DNA of 13,903 nucleotides. Origin: DATGZX01 sp035296965. Lineage in GTDB: Bacteria > Planctomycetota > Planctomycetia > Gemmatales > Gemmataceae. Within the stretch, counting starts at the first letter, position 1, and every line of letters begins with the position of its first letter. The stretch covers positions 1 through 13,903 of the forward strand of contig DATGZX010000021.1 in the NCBI GenBank assembly GCA_035296965.1, in the 5' to 3' direction. Positions 7,737 through 13,612 of this stretch are shown here, piece by piece. The position numbers and the translations under genes are program-made. The notes beneath the pieces were generated by a model. The model was not told where the DNA came from, did not search any database, and saw nothing but the letters and a program-made list of their open reading frames with translations.

Positions 7737-8941
7737 GAATAGCCCAATTCGTGCAGGGCATCCGGAACATACGAACGCAGCATGCGGTCATTTATGCCCT
7801 GCTCGTTCAGAAACAGCTCGATCGCTCGGAACAGCGGTTGCGCCGTCATGCAGCGGCGCTGGCTCGCGCCCCCATCATTGACCATGAACATTTCCTTGGC
7901 GCCACATGCTTCAAAGTACTCGCAACGCTCACAAACAGCTCCTCTGATCTCATCGTCCCGCTCAAGACTGCGATGATAGCTGCCAGATGCGAAAATTTCA
8001 TCGATGCTCTCGGTCTTAAGATCTCCCAGAACGAATTCATCGGAATAGTCAGTGCATGGCTGGTACATCCGGCCGTCTAAATTAATCACAAGGATCTTGT
8101 CGCCGATCATACGGCGATCGTATCGAAAGTCCCGCGTCAGTCCCAACATCTTGAGAACCACGACGATTAGGTATTCATCGAATAGGCGAATCGGAAAAGG
8201 ACAACCGTCCCCGAACCAGCGCCGAAACATCCGCATTAGCGCTGAGTTGATCGTTGTGCGATCCGCCGCCACACCGTCGAGCGGACGTTCTGACGGCCCC
8301 TCGAACAGAGGCAGCAGGCGGCATGGCTGACCGCGTTCGCGAAGGAACTCATAAATGTGATCGATTGACCGCGCAGTATGAGCAGCGATGACGACTAGAA
8401 ATCCGGGCTTGATGCCATGCGCCTCCAGCCGGCGGACATTCGCTAGGACCCGTTCCTCAGTCGGCGCTCCGCGCGTGTCAAGTCGCACGCCTGGGACAAC
8501 ATCAAATGACACGCCAATGCCGAAGTCGTTGCGTTTCAGAAACTCCAACTTGTAGTCGGACAAGGAGTATAGATTGGTCTGAATGCGATTTTTGATCCGT
8601 CCACTCTCAAACCAGGAGCGCGGAAGCTTTTCACGCTGCAACCGGATGACGTCTTCAAGGTAATCGTTTGGAAGTGCGGTCGGTTCACCGCCATGCCACA
8701 CGATGATATCGGTCGGGGGTCGCCCCGTCTCCTGCTCCGTACGCTCGTTCAGTGTTCGGATGGTGTCCAGTATCCTCGCCCACAACGATAGGCTCATTCG
8801 CTCGTGCTTGGCGAGTTCGTTCCATTCGTAACAGTACTTGCAGCGAAGGTTGCAAAATTTTGAGGCTTTGATCACCCACTCTCGGGCAAGCTCAATCTGA
8901 AAGCCCCCGCGCCACTTCAAGTAATTGACGAGACTGCTCAC
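7733..8941 (-). CDS. Radical SAM/SPASM peptide or protein maturase
   Basis: This 402-residue enzyme has the radical SAM [4Fe-4S] motif CNLRCKYC (Cys30, Cys34, Cys37), followed by WHGGEP at 82-87, the SAM-contacting GGE motif. The C-terminal SPASM-type region has Cys296 (YQPCTDYSDEFVLGDL), then CERCEYFEAC (Cys337, Cys340, Cys346) and Cys364, enough ligands for auxiliary iron-sulfur clusters. Such enzymes modify ribosomally made peptides, including the aromatic cyclophane (triceptide) formers FxsB, GrrM and XncB. Anaerobic sulfatase maturases share the architecture. No N-terminal RRE domain is visible. The start is a GTG two codons after an in-frame TGA, with only a weak GGTGACGG upstream. It sits 57 bases after the Tat-signal protein gene, which is its most likely substrate, and overlaps the next frame by ATGA. 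The enzyme class is clear; the reaction and substrate are inferred. Confidence 0.92.
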   Translation of the reverse strand: MSSLVNYLKWRGGFQIELAREWVIKASKFCNLRCKYCYEWNELAKHERMSLSLWARILDTIRTLNERTEQETGRPPTDIIVWHGGEPTALPNDYLEDVIRLQREKLPRSWFESGRIKNRIQTNLYSLSDYKLEFLKRNDFGIGVSFDVVPGVRLDTRGAPTEERVLANVRRLEAHGIKPGFLVVIAAHTARSIDHIYEFLRERGQPCRLLPLFEGPSERPLDGVAADRTTINSALMRMFRRWFGDGCPFPIRLFDEYLIVVVLKMLGLTRDFRYDRRMIGDKILVINLDGRMYQPCTDYSDEFVLGDLKTESIDEIFASGSYHRSLERDDEIRGAVCERCEYFEACGAKEMFMVNDGGASQRRCMTAQPLFRAIELFLNEQGINDRMLRSYVPDALHELGYS

Positions 8942-8998
8942 CCGTCACCGTCGCCGTAGTTCAAACTAAATGCGAGAAGGGCACCCCTTACCGCAATT

Positions 8999-9349
8999 TC
9001 ATTTCCAAAACGCGCCAAACCAATCAGCACCGCCGCCGCGAGCTCCCTCCGCTAACGTGACGCTCATCACCTTGCCCTGGTCCAAGACGACCACTTCGCC
9101 ATTTTTGCCAGTGAACGAGCCGGTCGGCTTCTCGTCAACGACCTTGCCCCCCTCTTCACGTGTCGCAACGTACTGTTTGTCCCCAACCTTTTTGACTCTC
9201 AGACGCGAGCCATTAGGTAAGTCAATGACGGCCGGCTCACCATTTTGGGTCGCCGCCTCGAGCACGGAAAATGGCGCTGCAGAAACGACAGCCGATACGA
9301 CGATGGTGCGCAAGAAAGTGCGGCGTGACGAGGTCCAGTCGAATGTCAT
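8999..9349 (-). CDS. Tat-exported small protein with Gly/aromatic tail, candidate radical SAM substrate
   Basis: A 116-residue protein. The open frame extends to 9433, but I place the start at 9349 because a near-perfect AGGAGGT lies 6 bases upstream. Residues 8-14, SRRTFLR, form a canonical twin-arginine signal motif. They are followed by a hydrophobic run (TIVVSAVVSAAPF) and a likely cleavage near LEA-A at about 32. The mature part is a short beta-rich domain (RLRVKKVGDKQYVATREEGG, then GEVVVLDQGKVMSV). It ends in the unusual tail GARGGGADWFGAFWK, where two Trp and two Phe stand in a glycine context. Tat substrates fold or receive their modification before export, which fits modification by the cytoplasmic radical SAM enzyme encoded next. 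The closest concept is the GrrA-type precursor (signal peptide plus Gly-rich aromatic tail), but homology was not shown. No catalytic motif is visible. Confidence 0.85.
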   Translation of the reverse strand: MTFDWTSSRRTFLRTIVVSAVVSAAPFSVLEAATQNGEPAVIDLPNGSRLRVKKVGDKQYVATREEGGKVVDEKPTGSFTGKNGEVVVLDQGKVMSVTLAEGARGGGADWFGAFWK

Positions 9350-9355
9350 GATCTC

Positions 9356-9362
9356 ACCTCCT
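9356..9362 (-). promoter_or_regulatory. Strong ribosome binding site of the Tat-signal protein
   Basis: AGGAGGT on the minus strand, 6 bases before the ATG at 9349. It is the strongest Shine-Dalgarno match in the module. It decides the start against the in-frame extension to 9433, and it suggests the small protein is made in excess over the enzyme, whose GTG start has a weak site. Confidence 0.8.
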
Positions 9363-9432
9363 GAAGTTGAGCCCGCCGAGGCGAAACGCTCATCTTGAGA
9401 AGGCGTCCCCCCATCGGTTGCCTTTGAACCCA

Positions 9433-9454
9433 CGGCCTCCCGCGCCTGAGGCCG
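9433..9454 (-). promoter_or_regulatory. GC-rich hairpin in the leader of the Tat-signal protein
   Basis: CGGCCTC (9433-9439) pairs perfectly with GAGGCCG (9448-9454) around an 8-base loop. On the minus strand it is preceded by TTAGCTCAGAGTTAGATCA and followed by GTGGGTTCAAA. These resemble a tRNA D-arm and T-loop in the right order. The acceptor and T stems do not form, so this is not a functional tRNA. It may be a tRNA-derived relic or a leader hairpin in the mRNA. No U-run follows it, so it is not a standard terminator. Confidence 0.35.
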
Positions 9455-9482
9455 GTGATCTAACTCTGAGCTAACCTCTGCT

Positions 9483-9503
9483 TAGGCAAACTGCGTCTGC
9501 CTA
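9483..9503 (-). promoter_or_regulatory. Operator-like inverted repeat upstream of the radical SAM module
   Basis: TAGGCA (9483-9488) and TGCCTA (9498-9503) form a perfect 6-base inverted repeat with a 9-base spacer, a geometry suited to a dimeric regulator. On the minus strand a TTGACT (9524-9519) lies 15 bases upstream of it and could be a -35 element. No good -10 box was recognised, so the promoter itself is not established. Confidence 0.28.
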
Positions 9504-9914
9504 CAAACACCTTACAGTAGTCAAGCAGTGGAGTCGAGTTTCTGCAAAAAGGTATGCCTGCAACAACGCGGTCGTGATGTTGGCCGCTGGCTTAAGGTCG
9601 CAATGCAGGTGCGTTTCCTAATGTTGAGCATTTAACTCTGCTGCTACGCACTTTTCATGCGCAGCGTTAGTGTAATCAAGCGCAAAGCTGGCGCTCAAAG
9701 TGCTGGTTCTATCCGGGTGCGCCACCGGGCGGCTGCCTCGAGCTTGCGACTAGGTTGAGACCCGAGCCGCACTCTGCCCAAGTACCGCGGACCTAGTGTC
9801 GAGTTCCGGGGCGCATCGTTACCCGCATGCGCATGCAACCCTTCGGGAGCCCTACCACGCGCGAGACCAGTATAGGCTCGTGCCCGGCCAGGGCTCTCGA
9901 ACATCGCACATGCC
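9504..9914. other. Gene-free stretch between the radical SAM module and a small secreted-protein gene
   Basis: No frame here has a recognisable product; the 69-codon minus frame at 9695-9904 is Arg-rich and without a ribosome binding site. The stretch contains a perfect 12-base palindrome made of two adjacent GCATGC units (9825-9836). No RNA gene or repeat array is evident. Confidence 0.4.
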
Positions 9915-9916
9915 TT

Positions 9917-9969
9917 AAAAAGGGAGAACCAACAGAGCTGTCATTCTAAGCTTTTGATGTTGGCTCTCC
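9917..9969 (-). terminator. Rho-independent terminator of the small exported-protein gene
   Basis: On the minus strand GGAGAGCCAACA (9969-9958) pairs with TGTTGGTTCTCC (9934-9923). This is a 12-base stem with a single G-U wobble and a 23-base loop, followed at once by CTTTTT (9922-9917). It lies about 55 bases beyond the stop codon of the gene ending at 10024. Structure and position together make a convincing terminator and support that gene as a real transcription unit. Confidence 0.8.
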
Positions 9970-10023
9970 AGCCCCTTCAGCCGGTCCGGCCGAGACATCG
10001 ATCATAATTGCGCTCTGCATTGG

Positions 10024-10314
10024 TTATCTCTTTTCGACCGAATTCGATGGACCTGTAGAGGGCTTCGGCTCGGCCGAAGGCGGGTTCTCCGAGCTGGGAG
10101 AGTTCGTTGGTCCATTGGCCCAGCATGGGGATTGAAAGAGCGGGTGCTCCAATGGAGGCATTCCCGGTGGCGGACCGCAATCCAAACAATTCTCGGGCTT
10201 CGGGGGGCAAGGAAGCAGGACATCGGCACGTGTGGGTCTGTTTTCCCACAAGAGCAATGCAACCACACCAGCGAGGCCGCCGGCACAGAGACTAACCCCG
10301 ATTTTTGTTGCCAC
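10024..10314 (-). CDS. Small exported Cys/Pro-rich protein, function unknown
   Basis: A 96-residue protein with a good ribosome binding site (AAGGGAG, 7 bases before the ATG at 10314) and its own downstream terminator. Residues 1-30 form a signal peptide or membrane anchor (MATKIGVSLCAGGLAGVVALLLW, possible cleavage at TRA-D). The rest is low-complexity and rich in Pro, Ser and Asn, with four cysteines at about 36, 43, 46 and 64 (CPPKPENCLDC and then SPCW). The CxxC pair could bind a metal or form disulfides. A lipobox is not obvious. I do not recognise a family. It could be an envelope-located accessory of the copper operon nearby or an unrelated small secreted protein; nothing in the sequence decides. 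Confidence 0.65.
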   Translation of the reverse strand: MATKIGVSLCAGGLAGVVALLLWENRPTRADVLLPCPPKPENCLDCGPPPGMPPLEHPLFQSPCWANGPTNSPSSENPPSAEPKPSTGPSNSVEKR

Positions 10315-10386
10315 TGTCGCACTCCCTTACAGATCAGGCTCTCGCAACGAGAACATGCTACTCCGATGGCGGCCGGAGGACGAAGC

Positions 10387-10611
10387 ATGACCCGGGGCTC
10401 GCTATTCGTCAGACAAAAAGACGCCTCGATCGAGGATCAGGTCCGTCAGTGCCGGGCCCGGATCGACCAGGAGAGATGGCGACCAGGCGAGGTCTATTCT
10501 GACCATGCCATCAGCAGCGCCACCATCTTGCGGCCCGGTTACCAGAAGATGCTTGAGGATGCTCGCGCAGGCCGTTTTGAAGTCCTCCTCGCCGGAGAGC
10601 GACGAGCATGA
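10387..10611 (+). pseudogene. Truncated serine recombinase (resolvase N-terminal domain) relic
   Basis: From an ATG with GGAGGA upstream, the 74-residue frame reads MTRGSLFVRQ, then ASIEDQVRQCRARI, then ILRPGYQKMLEDARAGRFEVLLA. This is the characteristic start of large serine recombinases and resolvases. In intact relatives the catalytic Ser lies in a 'YARxS' segment just before ASIEDQ. Here several residues between LFVR and ASIEDQ are missing, including that Ser. The frame then stops right where family members continue with the 'EALDR(L/I)SRDQ' helix. No continuation was found in other frames. It is therefore a dead fragment, probably left by an integrative element, and it marks the border between the radical SAM/caspase module and the copper operon. 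Confidence 0.8.
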
Positions 10612-10774
10612 GCTGCCCAAGCCGTCGCTCCGGCGTCAGCGCCGTGTTGCCGTCCCTTTCTGGCAGCCGCGCGGCGACAACGCAGAAAATATCGCCGCGC
10701 CCCCGACCATGAGGGTGGACGCAAAGTGGATTGCCCTAGCGCCAATGAGCGGATCAATCATCCCCGCGCGCTAG

Positions 10775-11125
10775 TCATTTCCCGACACGGAAGCTGAAAC
10801 TTCCTTGCGTCTTGTGCGTGTCCACCGACAGCGCATGCCAAGTCACGCTATAGCTGCCCGGAGTCAGGCTTCCGACGCTAAGGCGCATCACGTTGCCACT
10901 GACGCTCGTACCGTGGTCGACGCGCCCGCCCCCAGCGCTATGCACCTCCGCTCCGCTGAACTTTGGTTCGAGCTGCTCAGTGAAGTAGAGCATGACCTGG
11001 CCTGGAGAGGTGGCAATGGTGCTGCCGACCGCCGGGCTTGCGTGATCAAGAAAGGCGTGAGCCTGAGCAATAGTCGAGCAGCACAAGATGGTCATGAAAG
11101 GCAGGACGATGTTGAAGTTGCGCAT
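10775..11125 (-). CDS. Periplasmic copper-binding protein CopC
   Basis: A 116-residue CopC-family protein, of usual length. The signal peptide ends at AQA-H22/23, leaving His as the first mature residue, as in Cu(II)-binding CopC proteins. The sequence HAFLDHASPAVGSTI and the C-terminal VDTHKTQGSFSFRVGK are diagnostic. Mature His1 with Asp80 and His82 (the DTH motif) would make up the Cu(II) site. No Met-rich Cu(I) loop is visible. The start is supported by AAGGAG 9 bases upstream. It lies 2 bases after the stop of the preceding beta-barrel gene, so it is co-transcribed as the last gene of the copper operon. Its usual partner CopD is not in the window. Confidence 0.93.
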   Translation of the reverse strand: MRNFNIVLPFMTILCCSTIAQAHAFLDHASPAVGSTIATSPGQVMLYFTEQLEPKFSGAEVHSAGGGRVDHGTSVSGNVMRLSVGSLTPGSYSVTWHALSVDTHKTQGSFSFRVGK

Positions 11126-11127
11126 GA

Positions 11128-12141
11128 TTACTCGCTCCTTGAGTCTGACGCCCCTGCTAAAAGCGGTCTGCCGAATGAATTGGGATACATGTCGTCGAGG
11201 TAGAGATGCAATTGGCCGATGACGCCGACACCATCACCGCTTGCACGATTGACCGGAAGGATCGCTTCGAGGCTCAACTGGTATTTGTTCGCCACGTAGA
11301 TCACTCCGGGATTGATCGTGCCCGTCGTGCGTTCGTCGCCGTTGAAGTTACTCGTCTGCGTTGCGAGATTCCACTCGACGAGCGGAATCACGTGATTGAG
11401 GAAATCCGGCAGGCTCAGGTCCATCACGCTCGATTTGAGATAGGGCATGCTGTACTGGAGCGACCCGCCCCAGACGAGGAATTGCGGATTTGGGGTTGTG
11501 GTCAGCAACCTGCTGCTTTCGTCGTCCGCGCTCGTCGTCGAGGATTCAGTGGGAACCGAATAGCCGACCTGCGCCGTGACCGCCAACGGCTTAAAGAACT
11601 TCATAGACTCCGGAAGAAACCCAAAGCCCTTGCCGGCGAAGAGTGTCGGGGTCAGAGTTGTGAATGGATCAGCGCCCACAGCGCTGTTTCCGGTTCCTCC
11701 CCAGTCAACGTCGAGCGAAGCGGACACCGCTAGCTCTCCTTCTGGATCTGTGAGGAACTGGAACTTGAAGCCGGTATCGAGATTGTCGAAGCCCTGAACG
11801 TTGCCACGACCTGGAACATTGAGATGTACCCAAGTGTCACTGATAGACACGCCAAACGTCTTGGTGATCGTCTTGTCAAACTCACTAGAAATATCCAGCT
11901 CTTCCGCGGAAGGATCATCACCATTATTGAACGCTGCGATTGTCGGAATCGACATCTCGTCAGCCACACAGGGGTCATCGACGATTAGCGTTGACGGAAA
12001 GAAGCGATTGCCGACGACGCAATGCGCGCTCGCGGGGGAAGAGAACTCAAGCACAAGTAGTATGGCACCCGCGATCGCGTCATAGGCGCGGTTACGGCCT
12101 ATCGCCATGAGCCTGATACAGAACATTGAAGAGCGGGGCAT
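11128..12141 (-). CDS. Outer-membrane beta-barrel-like protein of the copper operon
   Basis: A 337-residue protein counted from the ATG at 12141. AGGAG lies 7 bases before this ATG, while the upstream in-frame ATG at 12147 is only one base from it. A signal peptide (AIAGAILLVLEFSSPASA, cleavage before His40) precedes a mature chain of alternating beta strands. There are many Gly/aromatic positions and repeated strand-like stretches (TGFKFQFLTDPEGELAVSAS, FLVWGGSLQYSMPYL, YQLSLEAILPV). This suits an outer-membrane porin- or transporter-like barrel, although it lacks an obvious terminal Phe. No TonB box or plug domain is evident. It sits between the PCu(A)C and CopC genes with very short gaps, so a role in copper passage or sensing at the outer membrane is inferred from context only. 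Confidence 0.85.
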   Translation of the reverse strand: MPRSSMFCIRLMAIGRNRAYDAIAGAILLVLEFSSPASAHCVVGNRFFPSTLIVDDPCVADEMSIPTIAAFNNGDDPSAEELDISSEFDKTITKTFGVSISDTWVHLNVPGRGNVQGFDNLDTGFKFQFLTDPEGELAVSASLDVDWGGTGNSAVGADPFTTLTPTLFAGKGFGFLPESMKFFKPLAVTAQVGYSVPTESSTTSADDESSRLLTTTPNPQFLVWGGSLQYSMPYLKSSVMDLSLPDFLNHVIPLVEWNLATQTSNFNGDERTTGTINPGVIYVANKYQLSLEAILPVNRASGDGVGVIGQLHLYLDDMYPNSFGRPLLAGASDSRSE

Positions 12142-12157
12142 AAGCATGCTCCTCTAA

Positions 12158-12712
12158 TCAGTGAGCAGGTTTGTGTTCGTGGTCATTTGGCTTAGGCGCG
12201 GTGGCACCAATGCCCTCGACATCGAACTTCACATCAATCGTGCCGGCCTTCTCGAAGGTCAGCGCACCCGAGAACTGCTCACCTTCTTGCAGTTGCCGCT
12301 TAAGGTCTAGGAACATGAGGTGATAGGAGTTGGGCTCCAACACGACTGAGCTTTTGGCTGGCACGGGCAATCCATCGGTCACCTGGCGCATCTGCATCAC
12401 GCCATCCGTCATGCTCATCTGATGGACTTCAGTGTGACCTGCAATTTCCGCTGACGCAGAAACGAGTCGATCAGGAGCTGTGCCGTTGTTCTTTATCGTC
12501 AGATAGCCGACGGCAACTTGGGCTCCCTGCGGCGTGGCGCGCGACCACGCATGCTCGATGGAGATCGAACTTGCCGTGGCCTCCTCGGCAAATGTGCCCT
12601 GAACGGGCAACAAGATTATCCCAACCTGGACTGTGGCAACGGCGAGCCACGTGCAGAGGCGGCCCAAACCGCTTGCCTCTGCCGCGGATACGTTTTTGTG
12701 CAGGTGATGCAT
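12158..12712 (-). CDS. Copper chaperone PCu(A)C
   Basis: A 184-residue periplasmic copper chaperone of the PCu(A)C (DUF461) family, which delivers Cu(I) to the Cu(A)/Cu(B) sites of cytochrome oxidase or to partner chaperones. A signal segment (residues about 19-42, WLAVATVQVGIILLPVQGTFA) is followed by the cupredoxin-like domain, with IEHAWSRATP near its start. The copper ligands of the family motif are present as His97, Met108, His131 and Met133 (EVHQM, MQMR and YHLMF). An unusual His-rich tail (NDHEHKPAH) could add metal binding. The ATG is preceded by GAGGGGAAG. The gene is second in the operon, 16 bases before the beta-barrel gene. Relatives such as PcuC in Bradyrhizobium are copper-starvation proteins, so similar regulation is possible. 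Confidence 0.93.
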   Translation of the reverse strand: MHHLHKNVSAAEASGLGRLCTWLAVATVQVGIILLPVQGTFAEEATASSISIEHAWSRATPQGAQVAVGYLTIKNNGTAPDRLVSASAEIAGHTEVHQMSMTDGVMQMRQVTDGLPVPAKSSVVLEPNSYHLMFLDLKRQLQEGEQFSGALTFEKAGTIDVKFDVEGIGATAPKPNDHEHKPAH

Positions 12713-12845
12713 GGCTTCCCCTCAACGCTCTCTGTGCTGGCTGCAACGCCATTGATCAGCCATGAGCTAAGCAAGCTGATCGCAAGCCCAGCGCCGCTTG
12801 GGCTCAAAAGAAGAAGCGGCAGGCGGCGCGTTTGCGTAATCGCGA

Positions 12846-13253
12846 CTAGGAGAGGAAGGTGGGAGGACCGCGGTTCTGCGGGGCGGGCAAGCTAGTGTTT
12901 GGAAGGCCTTCATTGGCTAAGTGCGGTGCCGGAGCCCGGACTGCAACCCGGGTAATGCTAAGCGTATTTGCACTTACGATTCCGACCTGAAAGGCCGCGA
13001 GGCCCTGACAAAAGGGGCAGTGCTTTTGCGGTACGGTAGGCGCCGCGGGTACTGAGCCATTCGAAGTATGATCGGCGAAGGCCGAACCACCGTGACAAAT
13101 GACGTTGAGAGCGTCCCCGAGCTCAGCGCCGAAAAGCGCTGTGGTCGCTTCGGAAACCATGTGGAGGGGTATCAGCACCGTATAGAGCAGGATGCCCACA
13201 AGCGCTGACGCCGCAGCTATCCGACGACACCGATATAAGCCCTTGAGGCTCAT
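12846..13253 (-). CDS. DUF2946 family protein
   Basis: A 135-residue protein with an N-terminal hydrophobic segment (IAAASALVGILLYTVLIPLH, about 12-31), then Cys53-His54 (VICHGG) and a CPFC motif (Cys79, Cys82) in KHCPFCQGLAAF. This layout, with a membrane anchor and two conserved cysteine sites, matches DUF2946 proteins. They commonly lie beside copper uptake or PCu(A)C genes and may bind copper. The molecular role is unknown. It is the first gene of the copper operon; a GGTGA lies a few bases before the ATG. The 130-base gap to the PCu(A)C gene is longer than the other gaps in the operon, so the second gene might have an additional promoter. Confidence 0.8.
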   Translation of the reverse strand: MSLKGLYRCRRIAAASALVGILLYTVLIPLHMVSEATTALFGAELGDALNVICHGGSAFADHTSNGSVPAAPTVPQKHCPFCQGLAAFQVGIVSANTLSITRVAVRAPAPHLANEGLPNTSLPAPQNRGPPTFLS

Positions 13254-13380
13254 GCATCACCCTAATCGGGCGTGTACGCTTCATTCAAGCTGCAATTTGA
13301 CACATTGGGCCGTCCCGCCGCAGGAAGCGTCAGATCCTCGTTGACAGCAATTGCCAGCCATACCTACGCTGACTGCGCGA

Positions 13381-13560
13381 TGGTTTCCCGAAGGGATCGA
13401 CCTCAAGGATAATAGGGAACACGGTGCGGAGAACCCCAAAGGGCCTAAGCCGTGGCTGCCCCCGCAACTGTAAGCGGCCAGTCTGACGCCAAGTGATGAC
13501 CACTGGGAAACCGGGAAGGTCGGTAGTCAGACCGCGACCCGCGAGCCAGGTGTGTGTACC
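13381..13560 (+). promoter_or_regulatory. Cobalamin (B12) riboswitch
   Basis: The order of conserved blocks is diagnostic for the AdoCbl-type aptamer: GGTTTCCCGAAGGGAT, then AATAGGGAACACGGTG (13411-13426), then the hallmark GCTGCCCCCGCAACTGTAAG (13456-13475), then CCACTGGGAAACCGGGAAGG (13500-13519), CCGCGACCCGCGAGCCAGG (13532-13550) and the B12-box end near 13560. These riboswitches normally repress B12 uptake, synthesis or B12-independent isozyme genes when cobalamin is plentiful. Here the following DNA is a broken transposase, so the natural target is not visible. The copper operon is divergent and would not be controlled by it. Confidence 0.9.
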
Positions 13561-13612
13561 AAAAACCCCGTCCGTATTGATCTGGTGACAGAATCGCTTA
13601 ACGTCAGCGGCG

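Noticed and set aside
9350..9433. Extension of the Tat-signal protein to 9433
   Set aside because: It would place the twin-arginine motif about 36 residues from the start and ignore the AGGAGGT directly before the ATG at 9349.
9420..9490. Functional tRNA gene on the minus strand
   Set aside because: D-arm-like and T-loop-like sequences are present, but the acceptor stem and T stem do not pair and the D stem has a mismatch.
9825..9836. GCATGCGCATGC palindrome as an operator or origin element
   Set aside because: Perfect, but short and isolated, not near a start codon or a promoter-like sequence; chance in GC-rich DNA is likely.
10505..10774. 89-codon + strand frame as continuation of the serine recombinase
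   Set aside because: It does not contain the expected 'DR.SRD' helix or any later recombinase motif in any frame.
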